A DNA stretch of 64,000 nt from NCBI RefSeq assembly GCF_026262505.1, contig NC_067207.1, positions 21,110,082 through 21,174,081 on the forward strand. Reading direction: 5' to 3'. Position 1 is the stretch's first letter, and the number at the start of each line of letters is the position of its first letter. Under the pieces are notes generated by a model that was not told the DNA's origin, ran no database searches, and saw only the letters and a program-made list of their open reading frames with translations. Shown piece after piece: positions 9,360 to 20,851 of this stretch. Origin of the DNA: Trichomonas vaginalis G3. Taxonomy: Eukaryota; Parabasalia; Trichomonadida; Trichomonadidae. The position numbers and the translations under genes were made by a program.

Positions 9360-10937
9360 ATGCCACGTAAGCTACGTAAGAATATACGTAAGAGGAAGAG
9401 AGCATTGAAACATCCAATAGTAAAACTGACACCACAACAACAGTTGCAACAACAAATGCTGAATGACCCCACTATGTTGCAACAAATGTCAAGCAATCCT
9501 ATGCTTTTAAACCGAGTTGTTGGTGCACAGAGTGGAGGTTTAAGAGCGGCACTTTTAGCGAAAATGGCAGGCTATGGTGGAGCTGCAGACGGAACAGCCT
9601 ATAACCCTCAAAGTCAAATGAATTTGAGTTCACTCAAAAATCAAATAACAGATGTCAAAAAGTCAAACATAGACATACAGAAGCAAATAAGTGAAAACGA
9701 AAAGAAACTAGAATATGACAGACACACAAAGAAACTCAATGAGTTAAACGTAGAGAAAAAAGAAGAAAGAAGAACAACTGAAAGAACTAAGTACAGAGGA
9801 ATATGCAAAAAAAGTGTCAGAAAAAGCAACAGAAGTAGCAAAAATGGAACAAGATGTCATAAATTTGAAAAACCATACTACTCAATATAAAATACTGAAA
9901 GATGAAGAGATAAAACAAAAAGCCCTGAAGACATATATGGATAGCGATGAGTATAAAAAAGAAGTTGAAGCAAATGTAAAGGCAGAAAAACTTTTACAGT
10001 TGCAAAACCAAACCGTACAGTATGAAAACTTAGCACAAGAAAGTAAAAATAACGACGCAGCCATGCAAAAGGCAATGAAAAGCGCAGAATATATAAAAGC
10101 TAACAATGACTGGTTAGATGCCCAAGCCAACGCTAAAGCAGCCCAACTTATAGGGTCAATAAGGACAAAAATACAAGCGGATGAAGATAGTTCAAATGAA
10201 GCTTTAACAAATGCTGACTTAAGAACGCTTTCGAAGCTCTTCATAGTAAGGTGAAACAAGTGAACGACTTCCATCTGGAAAGAAACTGAAGTCTGAAGGT
10301 TTCGACAACGAGTTAAAAAAGTAGCACAAAATATGACGAAATAACAGATGCAGCAACGAGACAGGCAGTTCAAAGTGCCTATGACGCCGTTAGAGCAACT
10401 GTTGTGAAAAGTCAAGAAAAAGAGTTACAACAGACCAAAACAGACCTAGTAAATGCTTTCTTAAAAACGAAAAGTCAGGTAGGACATTACGCTGCAGATG
10501 GAACATATGTGCCAGCTGGTGGAACTTATATACCACCAAACCCTCCAAGAGAAGCACCTGCACCAGGACTACCTAGAACATTTACATCGTCACATGGACA
10601 CAGACACAGGCATGCACAACAACCAGCACAACAACCAACACAACAACCAACACAACAACCAGCACAACAACCACCTCCACAACCAGCACAACAACCAACA
10701 CAAACAGAGCAAGGACATAAAAGAAGTAGAGAACAAGGAAACCAAGAATTCTTAAAAATGCTTAAAGAAGAGTGTGGTTTCCCAGATACTGTTGACTTTA
10801 GTGACAGATATAAAGAAGCTATTGGAAGTTCAAGGAAGGAAATACTGACCCGAACCTATTTAGCTTTATGGCTCAGCACCAAAACGGATATAATCTCAAA
10901 CCTGGAAAATACAAGCTCGCTAAGGGATATGATTTAA
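9360..10937 (+). pseudogene. Maverick long coiled-coil and P/Q-rich protein region (broken)
   Basis: The region begins with a very basic N-terminus (MPRKLRKNIRKRKRALK), then a Gln-rich part, a long charged coiled-coil part and a later Pro/Gln repeat part (QQPAQQPTQQ). This composition suggests a virion or nucleoprotein component, but no known family is recognised. It is the first gene region after the left arm and lies in the plus-strand block that also holds the capsid genes. It is not a single open frame. Confidence 0.6.
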
Positions 10938-10979
10938 TAGCATATCATCAAATGACATGGATGAATTTACTCCGAGATA

Positions 10980-12531
10980 TTGATGTCAGAGCTAAATGAC
11001 AATTCAACTTTCGTCATGAAACGCGTAAAAAATAGAGACGGAACGAAAGAACAAAAGCTTATGAATGCGGATGACGTAGATAGGGAAATTGTTAAAAACG
11101 GTCTCGGAATATATGAAATGCCAGCAGATGAGGTACAAGAAACTCCACAGGAAGAAATAGTTCAGATACAACCAGACATGGAAGAAATAGTTCAGCAACA
11201 ACAGCTAGAAGAGCCTGAAGGAAACGAACAAGTCACTCCTTTGGAAACTAACTTCACAGAACTAGATGAAGATTTGGAACAGCCGAAAAATCTTGACCCT
11301 CAACAAGAGTATGCGGAGAATATGGAATATTTCCAAGAGTCTAAAAAAAATTCGGCTGACATAGTAGAAGAATATCGAAAAATTTTTGCCGACATACAAA
11401 AGACTCCAGCACCAGATGAAAATATTCAGCATAGAATGGAAGAACTGAAAAAAAATGTACACAAATACAACAAACCTTTTTACTTACGAGCATTTAACGT
11501 TCAATCTTCGGATGAACTCGGTGAAGATAAAAGGTTAAATTTCAAGAAAACATATAGAAATGAAACATTGTTTAAAGTTCATTCAGAACCTAACCAAGAT
11601 GGAAACAAACCTACTTTTGTTTCTGCAGACGATGGAACTACAATGAGATGGGGTCATAAAGCTAACCGGATAGGTGGTTCATAAACTTACAACTCAATTC
11701 CAAGAAGTTGTAGACGCAATGGAAGTCAATGAACCAGATATAGCTGTATTTTAAGCGCGGCTTTAATGCCATTGAAAGATATGAAAGATGCAGATATTTT
11801 GAACCAGTATGAAATGAACATGGCTGATGGAAATATAACACCTGACGTTCTAGAAACATTATCTCAAAGAACTACACAGAACCATAAAGATGGTATATTT
11901 GGTGAAGAGTTTAGAAAGAAAGTTAGGGAGATAGAAGGAAGAGAACCTATTGTACATGACCTTGCAAACGAAAGTTTGCAAAATGTCATAAAATTACTTT
12001 GCAGACAATGAACCGAGAAGGGATGAATATTTAAGAAAACTCAAATGGACAGTACCAAATGAAATGTTAGTATTGAAAACATGTTCCTTGACAAAATAAA
12101 ACCAACTACAGAAATAAACGACGCAAGACTGAAAGATTGGTAGAACTTTCCCATTCACAAAAGATATAGTTGGTAACATGGAAAGAAAACCAGAATGGCT
12201 ACAAAAACATATATTTGGAAACGAGCATATTCCATATGGACAGGCACTGTTTGAAGAGCTTGAACCGGAAACTCAGGAAAGAGTCATGCAAACAATACGC
12301 GAAGACTCAAATACAGACTATGACAAACTCTTTCTAGGATATAGGTTACCTGAGATGGGCGACCAGAGCCAAAAGGCAAAAAGGACATGGGAAATTTGCA
12401 ACATACTAGATGAACATAATGCAAAGATGCAACAACTTCAAGCAGAGGGCAATGAAGGAAAAAGAAGAGTTAAAAACTCAGTCAGGAAGAAAGTAAAGCT
12501 TGGTCCACGTGGGTTCTATTATGACATATAA
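10980..12531 (+). pseudogene. Maverick acidic structural-type protein region (broken)
   Basis: An acidic, Gln/Glu-rich region (for example EEIVQIQPDMEEIVQ) is followed by a more folded-looking part near the 3' end with a basic tail (RRVKNSVRKKVKLG). It lies directly upstream of the major capsid gene and is probably a structural or assembly protein, possibly continuous with the preceding region in the ancestral element. No family is recognised. Confidence 0.55.
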
Positions 12532-12563
12532 ATCCAACTATTCTATATTTTTACTCATATGAA

Positions 12564-14171
12564 ATGTACGCCGCTCAGAATATAACGCCAACAGTTTTGG
12601 ATGCTATGAATGGAAATGTTTCCGAATGGTATAACGAATGCGACAATGCCATTAGAAGGTCAGAAATAGTTCCTGGAACTTACGAATATACAACTGCTGT
12701 TTCTTATGGAAACGTAGGTGAGTTTGGAGAAGGTTCTTCAACAACAGTAGATATTGCTTGCGACAGGTTTCATATAATTTCTATTGACAACTCTTTCTTA
12801 TACGTGGAACAAGACATTGAAATAAAACCTTCTGCCAAGTTGTCTGACAAGAAAGGTTGCAATGGAATTTTCTATGTCGGATACCAATATGCTCCAGAAG
12901 TTTTCATGGGATATAAGATATATTCTAACTCTGACTTAGTTCAAACAGTAACATGGGCAAACTATGAATGGTTCGCTTTGAGAAACTCAGTACAACCACA
13001 AGCTAGAGAACAAACAGACCAGTATGCAACTATTGAGAAAATAAGAAGACTTGACCCTAACGTTCCAGGAGTTTATGTTAACCTTTCTGGACAAACTGCA
13101 GCAGCAGTAACCAAAGTAAAATTGAAACTTAGAGTTCCTTTGTCATCTTTCCTCATCTTCAGGTTTTTAAGATACTTGCCAAACTGGGCAGGAAAAATTT
13201 CTATCGAACTTACTCCAAGCAAAAATAACTTAGTCATTGCACCAACACAAGACCCATTCACTCTTACAGAAGTAGTGGGAACAAATAAAATGTCATTCGC
13301 CGACTTTTGCAAAAAACAAAGTTGACTTAGACTTTGGTTTCTCAAACCTCAACAATGAAGTAAACTATTATTTCAATGCTGCTGGAGATGCTTGGGACCC
13401 AGTTAAGTTCACATGCGAAAAATTTGAATGCAAGAGAATAGAAAGCAGACTTGCAGTCTATATGTTGGACCCAGATATTTCAAATGCTTTAGCTGCCAAA
13501 TATATTGCAGTTCCACTTATGTTCCCTATACACCAAATATCTGTCAAAGACTTTGCAGGTGAAGTTGGAAACCAAAGTGCTGACCCAGGTGCAAGAACAG
13601 ATATTGCTTTAACAACTGCAATGAAACATGCAGATACTATGTTTGTACTGTTCAGACGAACTATAAATGACTATTCTTGTTTCTACAACCCGGTATTAAA
13701 TACCATATAAACATAGATGGCAAATACTATCCAAGAGAAGAATATTCTACAGTTGAGGATATGAGGTCATACAACTTGACATTAGATGCTATGAACTTTA
13801 ACAACAACTTCACAACAACCATTAACCCTGAAATGCAAAGTTCTATTATGCCATATGTGAAAGTATGGACCCATACAGGAGCTCAAAACACTCAATATAC
13901 AAATGGAGACCGTTCAAACTTTTGGCTTGGCATTCCATTTGCTGACTCAGAAGACTTTATGGGTGGTATTTCAACTGTTGGTACAGTTCAAATACAATAT
14001 ACTGGTGACAGAGACGGTCCATATGAACTGAGAGCAAAGAAGTTTACAAAACCAATAGCACTTTTCACGGAAGATGCTCTTTTGAAGATTCGTTCGATGA
14101 AACCTGCTGGGGCTCCTCAGATTGGCATAACGACAGCTTCCATCGAGCAGATTTTGGCAGCAGGTCAGTAA
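12564..14171 (+). pseudogene. Maverick major capsid protein (double jelly-roll type), broken
   Basis: The start MYAAQNITPTVLDAMNG follows a T-run/ACT motif shared by many genes of the element. Family-like strings include GYKIYSNSDLVQTVTWAN and LPNWAGKISIELTPS, resembling Polinton major capsid proteins. The 3' part has FTTTINPEMQSSIMPYV and LRAKKFTKPIALF. Its position between structural-type genes and the minor capsid candidate supports the call, which rests on pattern recognition and length (about 1.6 kb). Confidence 0.75.
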
Positions 14172-14484
14172 GTTGTTCTTGAACTGACTTCTCTCCGTCA
14201 AATATTGACAGTACGCCAGTTTTGACATAAAATTGTATTATAAACTTTCCTTTAGAAATATCTGTAAGTTTTGTTGTTATATTTTTGTCAACGTCAAGAA
14301 CTTTCACCATCTCGGTTATACCAACTTTCTTTGCTTTATGAAAATATTTTGGTTCAGCAAAGACTGCTATTCTATAACATTTTCCATTGTTTGTATAAAG
14401 AACTATTCTGTCAATGTATTTGTATTGTTTGTGTGTGTAAACTTTGTTTTGCTTCAATTCGAAGAGATACTCAAATACGTCCAT
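14065..14484 (-). CDS. Maverick minus-strand small protein (139 aa), unknown
   Basis: The frame starts at 14484 behind the element's usual start context (ATTTTACTT...AAAAAGATG) and is convergent with the capsid gene, overlapping its 3' end by about 107 bp. Residues 1-105 look like a small beta-rich fold (YIDRIVLYTNNGKCYRIAVF); the part overlapping the capsid gene is low-complexity and may not be ancestral. Function unknown. A divergent plus-strand gene starts 19 bp away at 14503. Confidence 0.5.
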   Translation of the reverse strand: MDVFEYLFELKQNKVYTHKQYKYIDRIVLYTNNGKCYRIAVFAEPKYFHKAKKVGITEMVKVLDVDKNITTKLTDISKGKFIIQFYVKTGVLSIFDGEKSVQEQLTDLLPKSARWKLSLCQSEEPQQVSSNESSKEHLP

Positions 14485-14502
14485 CTTTTTATTCTAAGTA
14501 AA

Positions 14503-14992
14503 ATGTCATTTCCGAAAAATAGAAGCGTAAGTGTTTCAAAAGGTTTAATGGCGGTGGCAGATGTGAAGTTAAATTCACCAACTCAAACAAAACAGTCAAA
14601 GTGTTGTTGTCAATGTCAAAGAAAGAGATGTTGAAGTGGGGAAACCATACGAGGACGAAGATGGTATAACAATAGTTCCTGTAAAAGAACAACCAACATA
14701 CCCTGAAGTTAGCAGAGAGTTAAGTTCTGTTGCAGATATTCGAAACGACTACCAACAACTTAAAGACAAACTTAAAACTCAGGAGAAGATTTGTCAAGCT
14801 TTAGGTATAATGTTAAACTTGGTCGAACACAACCCTGTAAAAGTGAACTCATATGTCATCGCACCTCATGAAATTTTGAAAGAACTATTGAAACTTTTGA
14901 CAGAGGCAGACGATATAAACATCAAAGAAATAGAACCGACGTTAGTTGCTGTGGTGTTTCATATAATGTCATTGACAAGATATACGTTATGA
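14503..14992 (+). pseudogene. Maverick small protein region (broken), unknown
   Basis: It starts MSFPKNRSVSVSKGLMAV after a shared bidirectional spacer with the 14484 gene. The later part is helical (RNDYQQLKDKLKTQEKIC). No family recognised; position between capsid genes suggests a virion role. Not a single open frame. Confidence 0.5.
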
Positions 14993-15084
14993 AAGGAGGT
15001 GAAACGTTGAACTTAAAATATAGTTTCCCAGACGTCATAAAAATATTTGACGACCACAACATTTCATTAAAATTTACTTGCTAA
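14989..15084 (+). CDS. Possible 31-aa ORF overlapping the previous stop (ATGA)
   Basis: MKGGETLNLKYSFPDVIKIF and 11 more residues, ending at TAA. Its ATG overlaps the TGA of the preceding frame (ATGA). It may be a real micro-gene or chance. Confidence 0.25.
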   Translation: MKGGETLNLKYSFPDVIKIFDDHNISLKFTC

Positions 15085-15088
15085 GTAA

Positions 15089-15876
15089 ATGGCAGAAGAC
15101 ATAGTGGTTTATACTATTACGACTAAAAACCCTGAGTCATATAATTCTATAACAACAAACTTACAAAGTCCTCAAGGACGATATTGTAAACTGACCTTAA
15201 ACACGATGACGACTAAAGCCTGTTTTGCTCTTTTGACACCAGAAGACTTGTTGTTGTGAATGGTAAAAAATACTTCTTTGAAGATACTTACTCAGATATA
15301 CCACCAACAGGTTTTGTTGACTTATTTAATACTTTAAGGACGGATGTAACATGTGCTGCAACTAGAGCAGGTTTCATTATGTTTGGATGTCCGACTGAGT
15401 TTAGTATAAACGATATGAGCTATAATACAAAACTTATATCTGGTTTTTACTACCAACAGTTTCCTATAACAGGAAAAGGTGTCATACAAGGTCTATCTGT
15501 TCCATTGACTTTAAGCACACCTATTTTATATATTGTTTCAAACTTAGGTTCAAAGTGTTATTCGAATGTCGACAGAAACTACTATGACCAAAAGATACTC
15601 ATGCGTATAAACAACACTTTCTCTGCTGGTTTGCCTATTGTTCATTCGAATGCAGAGTTTTCAGCTTTAGTGAACTCAAACACTTTAGCAAACATAAACT
15701 TAACCTTAGTCGACGCAAACTTTGTTCCTGTAAAACTTTTATGTCCTATGTACTTGTCAATGACGGCAGAAAGTTTCGAATTGGAAGATGCAACTGGTGA
15801 AAGTATTGTATTACAAGAACAACTTCAACAACAAATAGCTCAAGAACAACAAATGCAACAAATAGCTCAAGAATAA
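15089..15876 (+). pseudogene. Maverick minor capsid (penton-like) protein candidate, broken
   Basis: It starts MAEDIVVYTITTKNPESYN after the TTTACTTGCTAAGTAAATG context. Beta-rich segments (GFYYQQFPITGKGVIQGLSV, ILYIVSNLGSKCYSN) and a size of about 260 residues fit a single-jelly-roll minor capsid protein. The tail is Gln-rich (QQQIAQEQQ). The assignment comes from fold-like pattern, size and the neighbouring major capsid gene, not a diagnostic motif. Confidence 0.5.
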
Positions 15877-15904
15877 AAAAAATATTTTTTTTATTTTTAT
15901 AAAA

Positions 15905-17140
15905 ATGTACAGAATAGATGTTTCAGATTTTTATGACTTCCAAGCGTTCAGAAATATGTGTCCATTTCGAGACTATAACAAAGCAGTCGAGAATTTGAAA
16001 CGTTTAGTCATTTATGTTGACTCTGCCCCAGAATGTTATGTCATGAAAGAATGGGATGTTGTCTTTAACAAACCTAAAGCGACAATAGTTTCAGAACAAG
16101 AATGTAGACAGAAACTTAAGAAAATAAAAGTCGTACAAGTTGGCATGAAGATGTTAGATGCTTGGGATATCTTATTGTCAAAGTTAGAAGATTTTTCAGT
16201 TCGAGGTATAAAGTTCTATACACCTTCTCCAAACTTCTATTCTATCTTCACTGGATATAAATACGAACAAGTAGAATGGAAAGAAAATATTATAGAAGCT
16301 TGGTTAGACCATGTCAAAGAAATTATATGCAATGGAAATGAAAGAGTCTATGAGTATATCTTATGTTGGTTTGCAAACATCTTACAACATCCAAGTGCTA
16401 AAAATGAAACTGCTCTCATTATAATTGGAAAACAAGGAACAGGTAAGAACACTTTCTTTACAGATATTTTGTGCAAACTGTTAGAAGGTTATTCGAATCC
16501 GAATATGACAAACTTAGAAAACATCTGCGGTAAATTTAACTCTTCAATAGAGAATATGAAACTTATAGTTTGCAATGAACTTCAAAGTATAGATACAACA
16601 AAAGTTTTGAACTCAGATGCTTTGAAGAGTCTTATAACAGACAAAGTTGGAGTTGTTGAAAGAAAATATAAAGACCAAAGAGTTTGTGAGAATGTTGCAA
16701 ACTTCATTATGGTTTCAAACAATACTGTTCCGATGAAGTTAGAAAGTTCTGACAGAAGATATGTAGTTGTCAGAACGTCAGATTCTCATATGCAAGATAC
16801 AGAATATTTTGACGACTTAGCAGAAACTTTGACATCTGACTTTTACAACCACTTGTTCTCATATTTCATGACATTAGATATTTCTAAGTTCAATCCAAGA
16901 CAAATTCCACATACCGAAGAAAGACAAACATTGTTAGAAGCAAACAAGAGTGTATATGAACTGTTCATAGAAGAAAGCGACTTTGAGTGTTTAGATGAAA
17001 GGTCATTGTACGATGAATATAAACAGTATTGTCAAGAATATGGTTATATGGCAGCTTCTAAACGTACATTCTTGGCAAATGTCAAAAATCTTTTAGACAT
17101 ACAGAACGGCGTATATACAAAGAAAAATTTTTCTGAGTAA
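15905..17140 (+). CDS. Maverick SF3 helicase (D5/P4-like), 411 aa
   Basis: The Walker A motif GKQGTGKNTFF lies near residue 178, Walker B in MKLIVCNELQS near residue 217, and the SF3 C motif region in FIMVSNNTVPMKLESSDRR near residue 265. A C-terminal ~75-residue segment (ESDFECLDERSLYDEYKQYC...) looks like a winged helix. SF3 helicases of this type unwind DNA in protein-primed or virus-like replication. The frame is open throughout and follows an AT-rich spacer (AAAATATTTTTTTTATTTTTATAAAA shape). The next gene repeats its C-terminal domain. Confidence 0.85.
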   Translation: MYRIDVSDFYDFQAFRNMCPFRDYNKAVENLKRLVIYVDSAPECYVMKEWDVVFNKPKATIVSEQECRQKLKKIKVVQVGMKMLDAWDILLSKLEDFSVRGIKFYTPSPNFYSIFTGYKYEQVEWKENIIEAWLDHVKEIICNGNERVYEYILCWFANILQHPSAKNETALIIIGKQGTGKNTFFTDILCKLLEGYSNPNMTNLENICGKFNSSIENMKLIVCNELQSIDTTKVLNSDALKSLITDKVGVVERKYKDQRVCENVANFIMVSNNTVPMKLESSDRRYVVVRTSDSHMQDTEYFDDLAETLTSDFYNHLFSYFMTLDISKFNPRQIPHTEERQTLLEANKSVYELFIEESDFECLDERSLYDEYKQYCQEYGYMAASKRTFLANVKNLLDIQNGVYTKKNFSE

Positions 17141-17175
17141 ATTTTAAAAATATATATATTTTTATTTTATTTGAA

Positions 17176-17406
17176 ATGTACGCTGAGTTTGTTGGAACAG
17201 ACCTAGATAACGAAAATAGATATGCGCTATTCTGGTTAGATTGTCCTTATGAAATGTATGAAAAAAAGGCTTTATATGAAGAATATAGAAAATATTGTCA
17301 TGAAAACGATATAAGACTAAGCTCTAGAGAAAAATTCTATGCTGGTATAAACATCTTTTCGAAGTTCGGAATGGCAAATATAGAAAGAAATAATTTTTAT
17401 GAGTAA
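17176..17406 (+). CDS. Maverick stand-alone winged-helix-like protein (76 aa)
   Basis: The sequence ALYEEYRKYCHENDIRLSSR followed by EKFYAGINIFSKF aligns by eye with the helicase C-terminus (SLYDEYKQYCQEYGYMAASK, then RTFLANVKNL). It starts 35 bp after the helicase stop, with its own AT-rich spacer and GAAATG start. Probably a duplicated C-terminal domain acting as a DNA-binding partner or competitor of the helicase; this is an inference. Confidence 0.6.
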   Translation: MYAEFVGTDLDNENRYALFWLDCPYEMYEKKALYEEYRKYCHENDIRLSSREKFYAGINIFSKFGMANIERNNFYE

Positions 17407-17440
17407 ATTTAAAAAAAATATTTTTTATCCGATAGAAAAG

Positions 17441-17860
17441 ATGACGAAATATATTTCAGTCAACAAATATATGTCAGGACTTAAAGAAGAACTAGACCCA
17501 TTCGCTATTTGAATGTTTACTTCTACCATTTTGAAAAGTCTACATTTGACAAAGTTTGGAACATCGAACCAGTTAAGTTTGCTATTTGACTAAAAATGGT
17601 GCGAAATTTGAAGACTTAGACATAGAAGGTTTGTTAGCAGTCAAAGAAAATTTTGACAGAAGGTTTCTCAAACCTTAAAGAAGGCAAAGCATACAAACTT
17701 GTTATACCTTATGAACCAAAGAAAAGCAGACGACTATGAATATTATGAGTCTAAGATAGTTGAAGTTCAAGGTAAATTGGGTAAAAAGATTTTAGAGTCT
17801 AAGCCAGTGTTTGCTCCTAAAGAGGAAGAGAACATTGACATTGACCCAGAAATGTTCTAA
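17441..17860 (+). pseudogene. Maverick gene remnant, unknown
   Basis: Coding-like sequence starts MTKYISVNKYMSGLKEELDP and ends with an acidic tail (EEENIDIDPEMF). It is broken. A small acidic-tailed protein next to a helicase would suit a single-strand DNA-binding protein, but this is speculation. Confidence 0.4.
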
Positions 17861-17879
17861 AAATAAAATTTTATTTTTA

Positions 17880-18341
17880 CATGTCAAATTTCTTTTTCTC
17901 TGGAACTGGTTCAGGTTCTTTCTTCTCTTCTTCTACTTTCTTTTCTTCTACTTTCTTTTCTTTCTTTTCTTCTCTTCTTTCTCTGGTGGAGTTATGTCAA
18001 ATTTGGCGCAACCATATTTATGTAAAAGTTCTTTGTCCTTTAATAGCTCTTCTATTCTGTTTCTATTTCATCTTCAAGAACAGCGCATGTGCCTTCTTTG
18101 CATTCTAAGAACTTTTGTTGGACTTCATCTTTCCAATCGGCGTCATCTCTGTCAACAAGTCTGTCATTGACAAACTTAAAGACTTCTCTGCCTAATGTTT
18201 TATGGTTTTGTCATATTCCCAGAAACAGAACTTTAGAACAAATTCACCTTTCTTGTTTACACTATGTAAGATTTTATGGTCGACAGAAGTTTTAGAGTCG
18301 AAAAGTTTGTCTCGAATATAGATAGCGAAATCGCTAGACAT
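17880..18341 (-). pseudogene. Maverick minus-strand gene remnant, unknown
   Basis: Coding-like sequence from MSSDFAIYIRDKLFDSKTSV at 18341 runs to a Lys/Glu-rich C-terminus near 17900. It is broken. It is divergent from the packaging ATPase that starts at 18378. No family recognised. Confidence 0.4.
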
Positions 18342-18377
18342 TTTCTAAAAGATAAAATTTTTAATTTTTCTAAAAAT

Positions 18378-19252
18378 ATGTTAGAAAAAAAGTTTGCTGA
18401 CATTGACAAGAAATTTGAGAATGTTTTAAACAAGAACAAGAGGAAGTTAGAAAATGCTCAGATAAAGCCTATACATGAAAAGTTCTTATTTGCTCAGAAT
18501 GGTTATAACAGGTCTAATTGCACCACCTGGGTCGGGTAAGACTTCACTTATCTTAAAATGGCTGCACAAAACAAGAACTAGATGAGAAGAACCCATTCTA
18601 TGAGTTAGTTGTTATTTGTTCGACTTCTGGTCAATTTGACCAAACCGTCAATTCGTTCAAAAGTATTATAAAGAAGTCTAAGTTAGTATGTATAAAGGAT
18701 ACTGAGTTGTTAGATTGGATAAAGAAGTACCAAAGAAGAGTTTTGAAGTATAATGCTATAAATGAGTATATAAATTCTAAGTTTAAAGACCCAAATGAGG
18801 AAATGCAGAGAATATTAGAGAAGAAACACTTCAGAAACAAACAGAAAGAGATAGAATACATTTCGAAGAAATTGCAATCTTACGATTGGAAGACTTACCC
18901 TCATAGATGTCTTCTTATCTTAGATGACTTTGCTTCTCATCCTTTGTTAAAGAACAGAGAACAAGACATGTGTCGAATTCTCAAGAAGCTCAGACACTTT
19001 AACATTTCAGTTGTCATTTGTGTACAGACAGCCAAGAGTTTAAGTAAGGATGTAAAGAGAATACTTACTGATATCATACTTTTCCCTGGATTGTCCGAAG
19101 ACGATTTCATGGAACTTATGAAAGAGTCCATGGCAGGTAAGTTTGACAGACATGAACTATGGGAGAAGTACAAAGTCATACAAGACCCTCATACTTCTTT
19201 CAGAATTCATATCTACGCAAACAAAGTTCAAATTGTAAAAAGTCAAGCTTGA
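18378..19252 (+). pseudogene. Maverick packaging ATPase (FtsK/HerA, A32-like), broken
   Basis: A P-loop of the form APPGSGKTS is encoded near 18520, and a Walker B-type string CLLILDDFASHPLL lies near 18910, followed by KKLRHFNISVVICVQTAKSL, typical of A32-like genome-packaging ATPases of Mavericks and large DNA viruses. The gene is broken. It closes the plus-strand structural block. Confidence 0.75.
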
Positions 19253-19320
19253 AAAATAAAGAGTTTTGGCGACCAGGGTTTTTTCACTACTCGCTGTTCT
19301 TCATGAAATTTCATACGGAA

Positions 19321-19422
19321 TTCAATAAAAATATATTTTAGGGTAGAAGGTTAGATATAACCTCTTTTCTAACCTCTTTTCTACCCCAGTTATTTTATAA
19401 ACGTTTCACATGGTAAACGTTA
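19321..19422. repeat. Maverick interspersed repeat, copy 3
   Basis: AATATATTTTAGGGTAGAAG, then TAACC/CTACCC motifs, then CCAGTTATTTTATAA and ACATGGTAAACGTT. It lies in the intergenic gap after the ATPase. Copy 4 (19499-19598) repeats the whole ~100 bp in direct orientation. Confidence 0.85.
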
Positions 19423-19498
19423 TTTTTTAAATTTTGTGAAAACTCAACGGTTTGACACAAGCCCTAAAAATTATTTTACTCAGAATTTTGTTGCTGAA

Positions 19499-19598
19499 TT
19501 CAATAAAAATATATTTTAGGGTAGATGGGTATATCTAACCCGATATCTAACCTCATTTCTACCCCAGTTATTTTATAAGCGTTTTACATGGTAAACAT
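19499..19598. repeat. Maverick interspersed repeat, copy 4
   Basis: A direct near-copy of copy 3, including the CCAGTTATTTTATAA and ACATGGTAAAC tail. Its end overlaps the 3' end of the convergent minus-strand gene, so it may also carry 3'-end signals. Confidence 0.85.
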
Positions 19599-20487
19599 TG
19601 TGAATTCGTGAAATTCTAAACAATTTCGTAGCTTCTATTTCTTCTGTCAGTACATCGAATGTTTTCACAATGCCGAAAGTTTCTTTATATTTCTTCTTGA
19701 CATCTGAAAGAAGGAAATCGTCAGCTGTTGGATAGTTTTTGTTTAGAAATGTCAACATGTCCATTTTATCTTCTGCTGGTTTCTCTGCCTCCCTCTTTAA
19801 GTCAGCATAGTCGTTTCTCATACGTTCTATCTCTTTGACGGAGTAGTTATATTTCCTCATTGCTGCTTTACATTTAGAACATTGTGGGTTCATTTTTGCG
19901 TTATATTCTGAAACCTTACCTGCTAGTATGACTAAGGCGTCAATGGTTTTCTTTAACTCAAAAGTTGCTGGTTTTATCTGTTCATTCCATACCTTACCTC
20001 TTCTATCTTTATCTCTTATTTCCCAAACACATTTTGCAACTAACGAAACAAAGTTGTCGTAGGTCTTAAACTCCCCAGATTTGTATATGTCAGAGATGTT
20101 CTTATATACCATATCGCAATCTTTGTCCATGACTTTGTGGTTGCAATGAAATCCAAGAAACTCATAGTTTACCTTTCGTATGAACTTCTTTATTTCTACT
20201 GAGTCAGTTGCTTTGACTTCTATTTCATCGAATTCAGGAATAGTGAGCTTTTGTTGCTGAATTTCAGGCAATTTGGGTAAATGGTCAATAATATCCTGCA
20301 TTTCATAAAGATACTGTTCATTTGTTTCATCTTTCGCACAACAGTCCAAAGTACTTGTTAAAAGTTCTTGCTTTATCTTCTGGATTTTTGTTTCGAAAGT
20401 ATATGAAGAAGGAATGAAGCTTTTCATCTCTACTAACATTGAAGTTGGGTTCATGACTAACGAGTTTGGTGCTGTTGTTGCTAACAT
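19573..20487 (-). CDS. Maverick 304-aa protein with CxxC motif, unknown
   Basis: An intact frame begins MLATTAPNSLVMNPTSM after the AAAATATTTTTTATTTTTATTG spacer type. It is largely helical and charged, with a CSKCKAAM CxxC pair near residue 205 and other Cys/His (GFHCNHKVMDKDCD near 135) that could bind zinc. Function unknown. It is flanked on both sides by pairs of the interspersed repeat. Confidence 0.75.
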   Translation of the reverse strand: MLATTAPNSLVMNPTSMLVEMKSFIPSSYTFETKIQKIKQELLTSTLDCCAKDETNEQYLYEMQDIIDHLPKLPEIQQQKLTIPEFDEIEVKATDSVEIKKFIRKVNYEFLGFHCNHKVMDKDCDMVYKNISDIYKSGEFKTYDNFVSLVAKCVWEIRDKDRRGKVWNEQIKPATFELKKTIDALVILAGKVSEYNAKMNPQCSKCKAAMRKYNYSVKEIERMRNDYADLKREAEKPAEDKMDMLTFLNKNYPTADDFLLSDVKKKYKETFGIVKTFDVLTEEIEATKLFRISRIHNVYHVKRL

Positions 20488-20559
20488 GTTCTTACAATAA
20501 AAATAAAAAATATTTTTTTAAAAAAACCAACTTTATTTTTTATTTCGGGAAAACTCATG

Positions 20560-20632
20560 ACAAATTCAAGAGGGTAGAAAAGAGGTTAGAAAAGAGGTTA
20601 TATCTAACCTTCTACCCTAAAATATATTTTTG
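20560..20632. repeat. Maverick interspersed repeat, copy 5
   Basis: Inverted relative to copies 3 and 4: GAGGGTAGAAAAGAGG, TTATATCTAACC, TTCTACCCTAAAATATATTT. It lies between the divergent genes at 20487 and 20852. Confidence 0.85.
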
Positions 20633-20710
20633 CCGAATTCATGAGTTTTGGTTGAAAGAATACGGTGGAGCCAAAAGTGGCTCGACCTCAAAACAAGCAT
20701 TTTCTGTATA

Positions 20711-20799
20711 AAATTCATGAAAATTCATGAGGTTAGAAAAGAGGTTAGAAAAGAGGTTATATCTAACCTTCTACCCTAAATTATATTTTTGCTGAATTC
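20711..20799. repeat. Maverick interspersed repeat, copy 6
   Basis: Same orientation as copy 5 and about 150 bp away. It ends in TTGCTGAATTCAGCAACAAAATTC, which contains the palindrome TTGCTGAATTCAGCAA. Confidence 0.85.
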
Positions 20800-20851
20800 A
20801 GCAACAAAATTCAAATTGTAAACGGTTTAATAGAAAAAGTGTTATTTTTTC

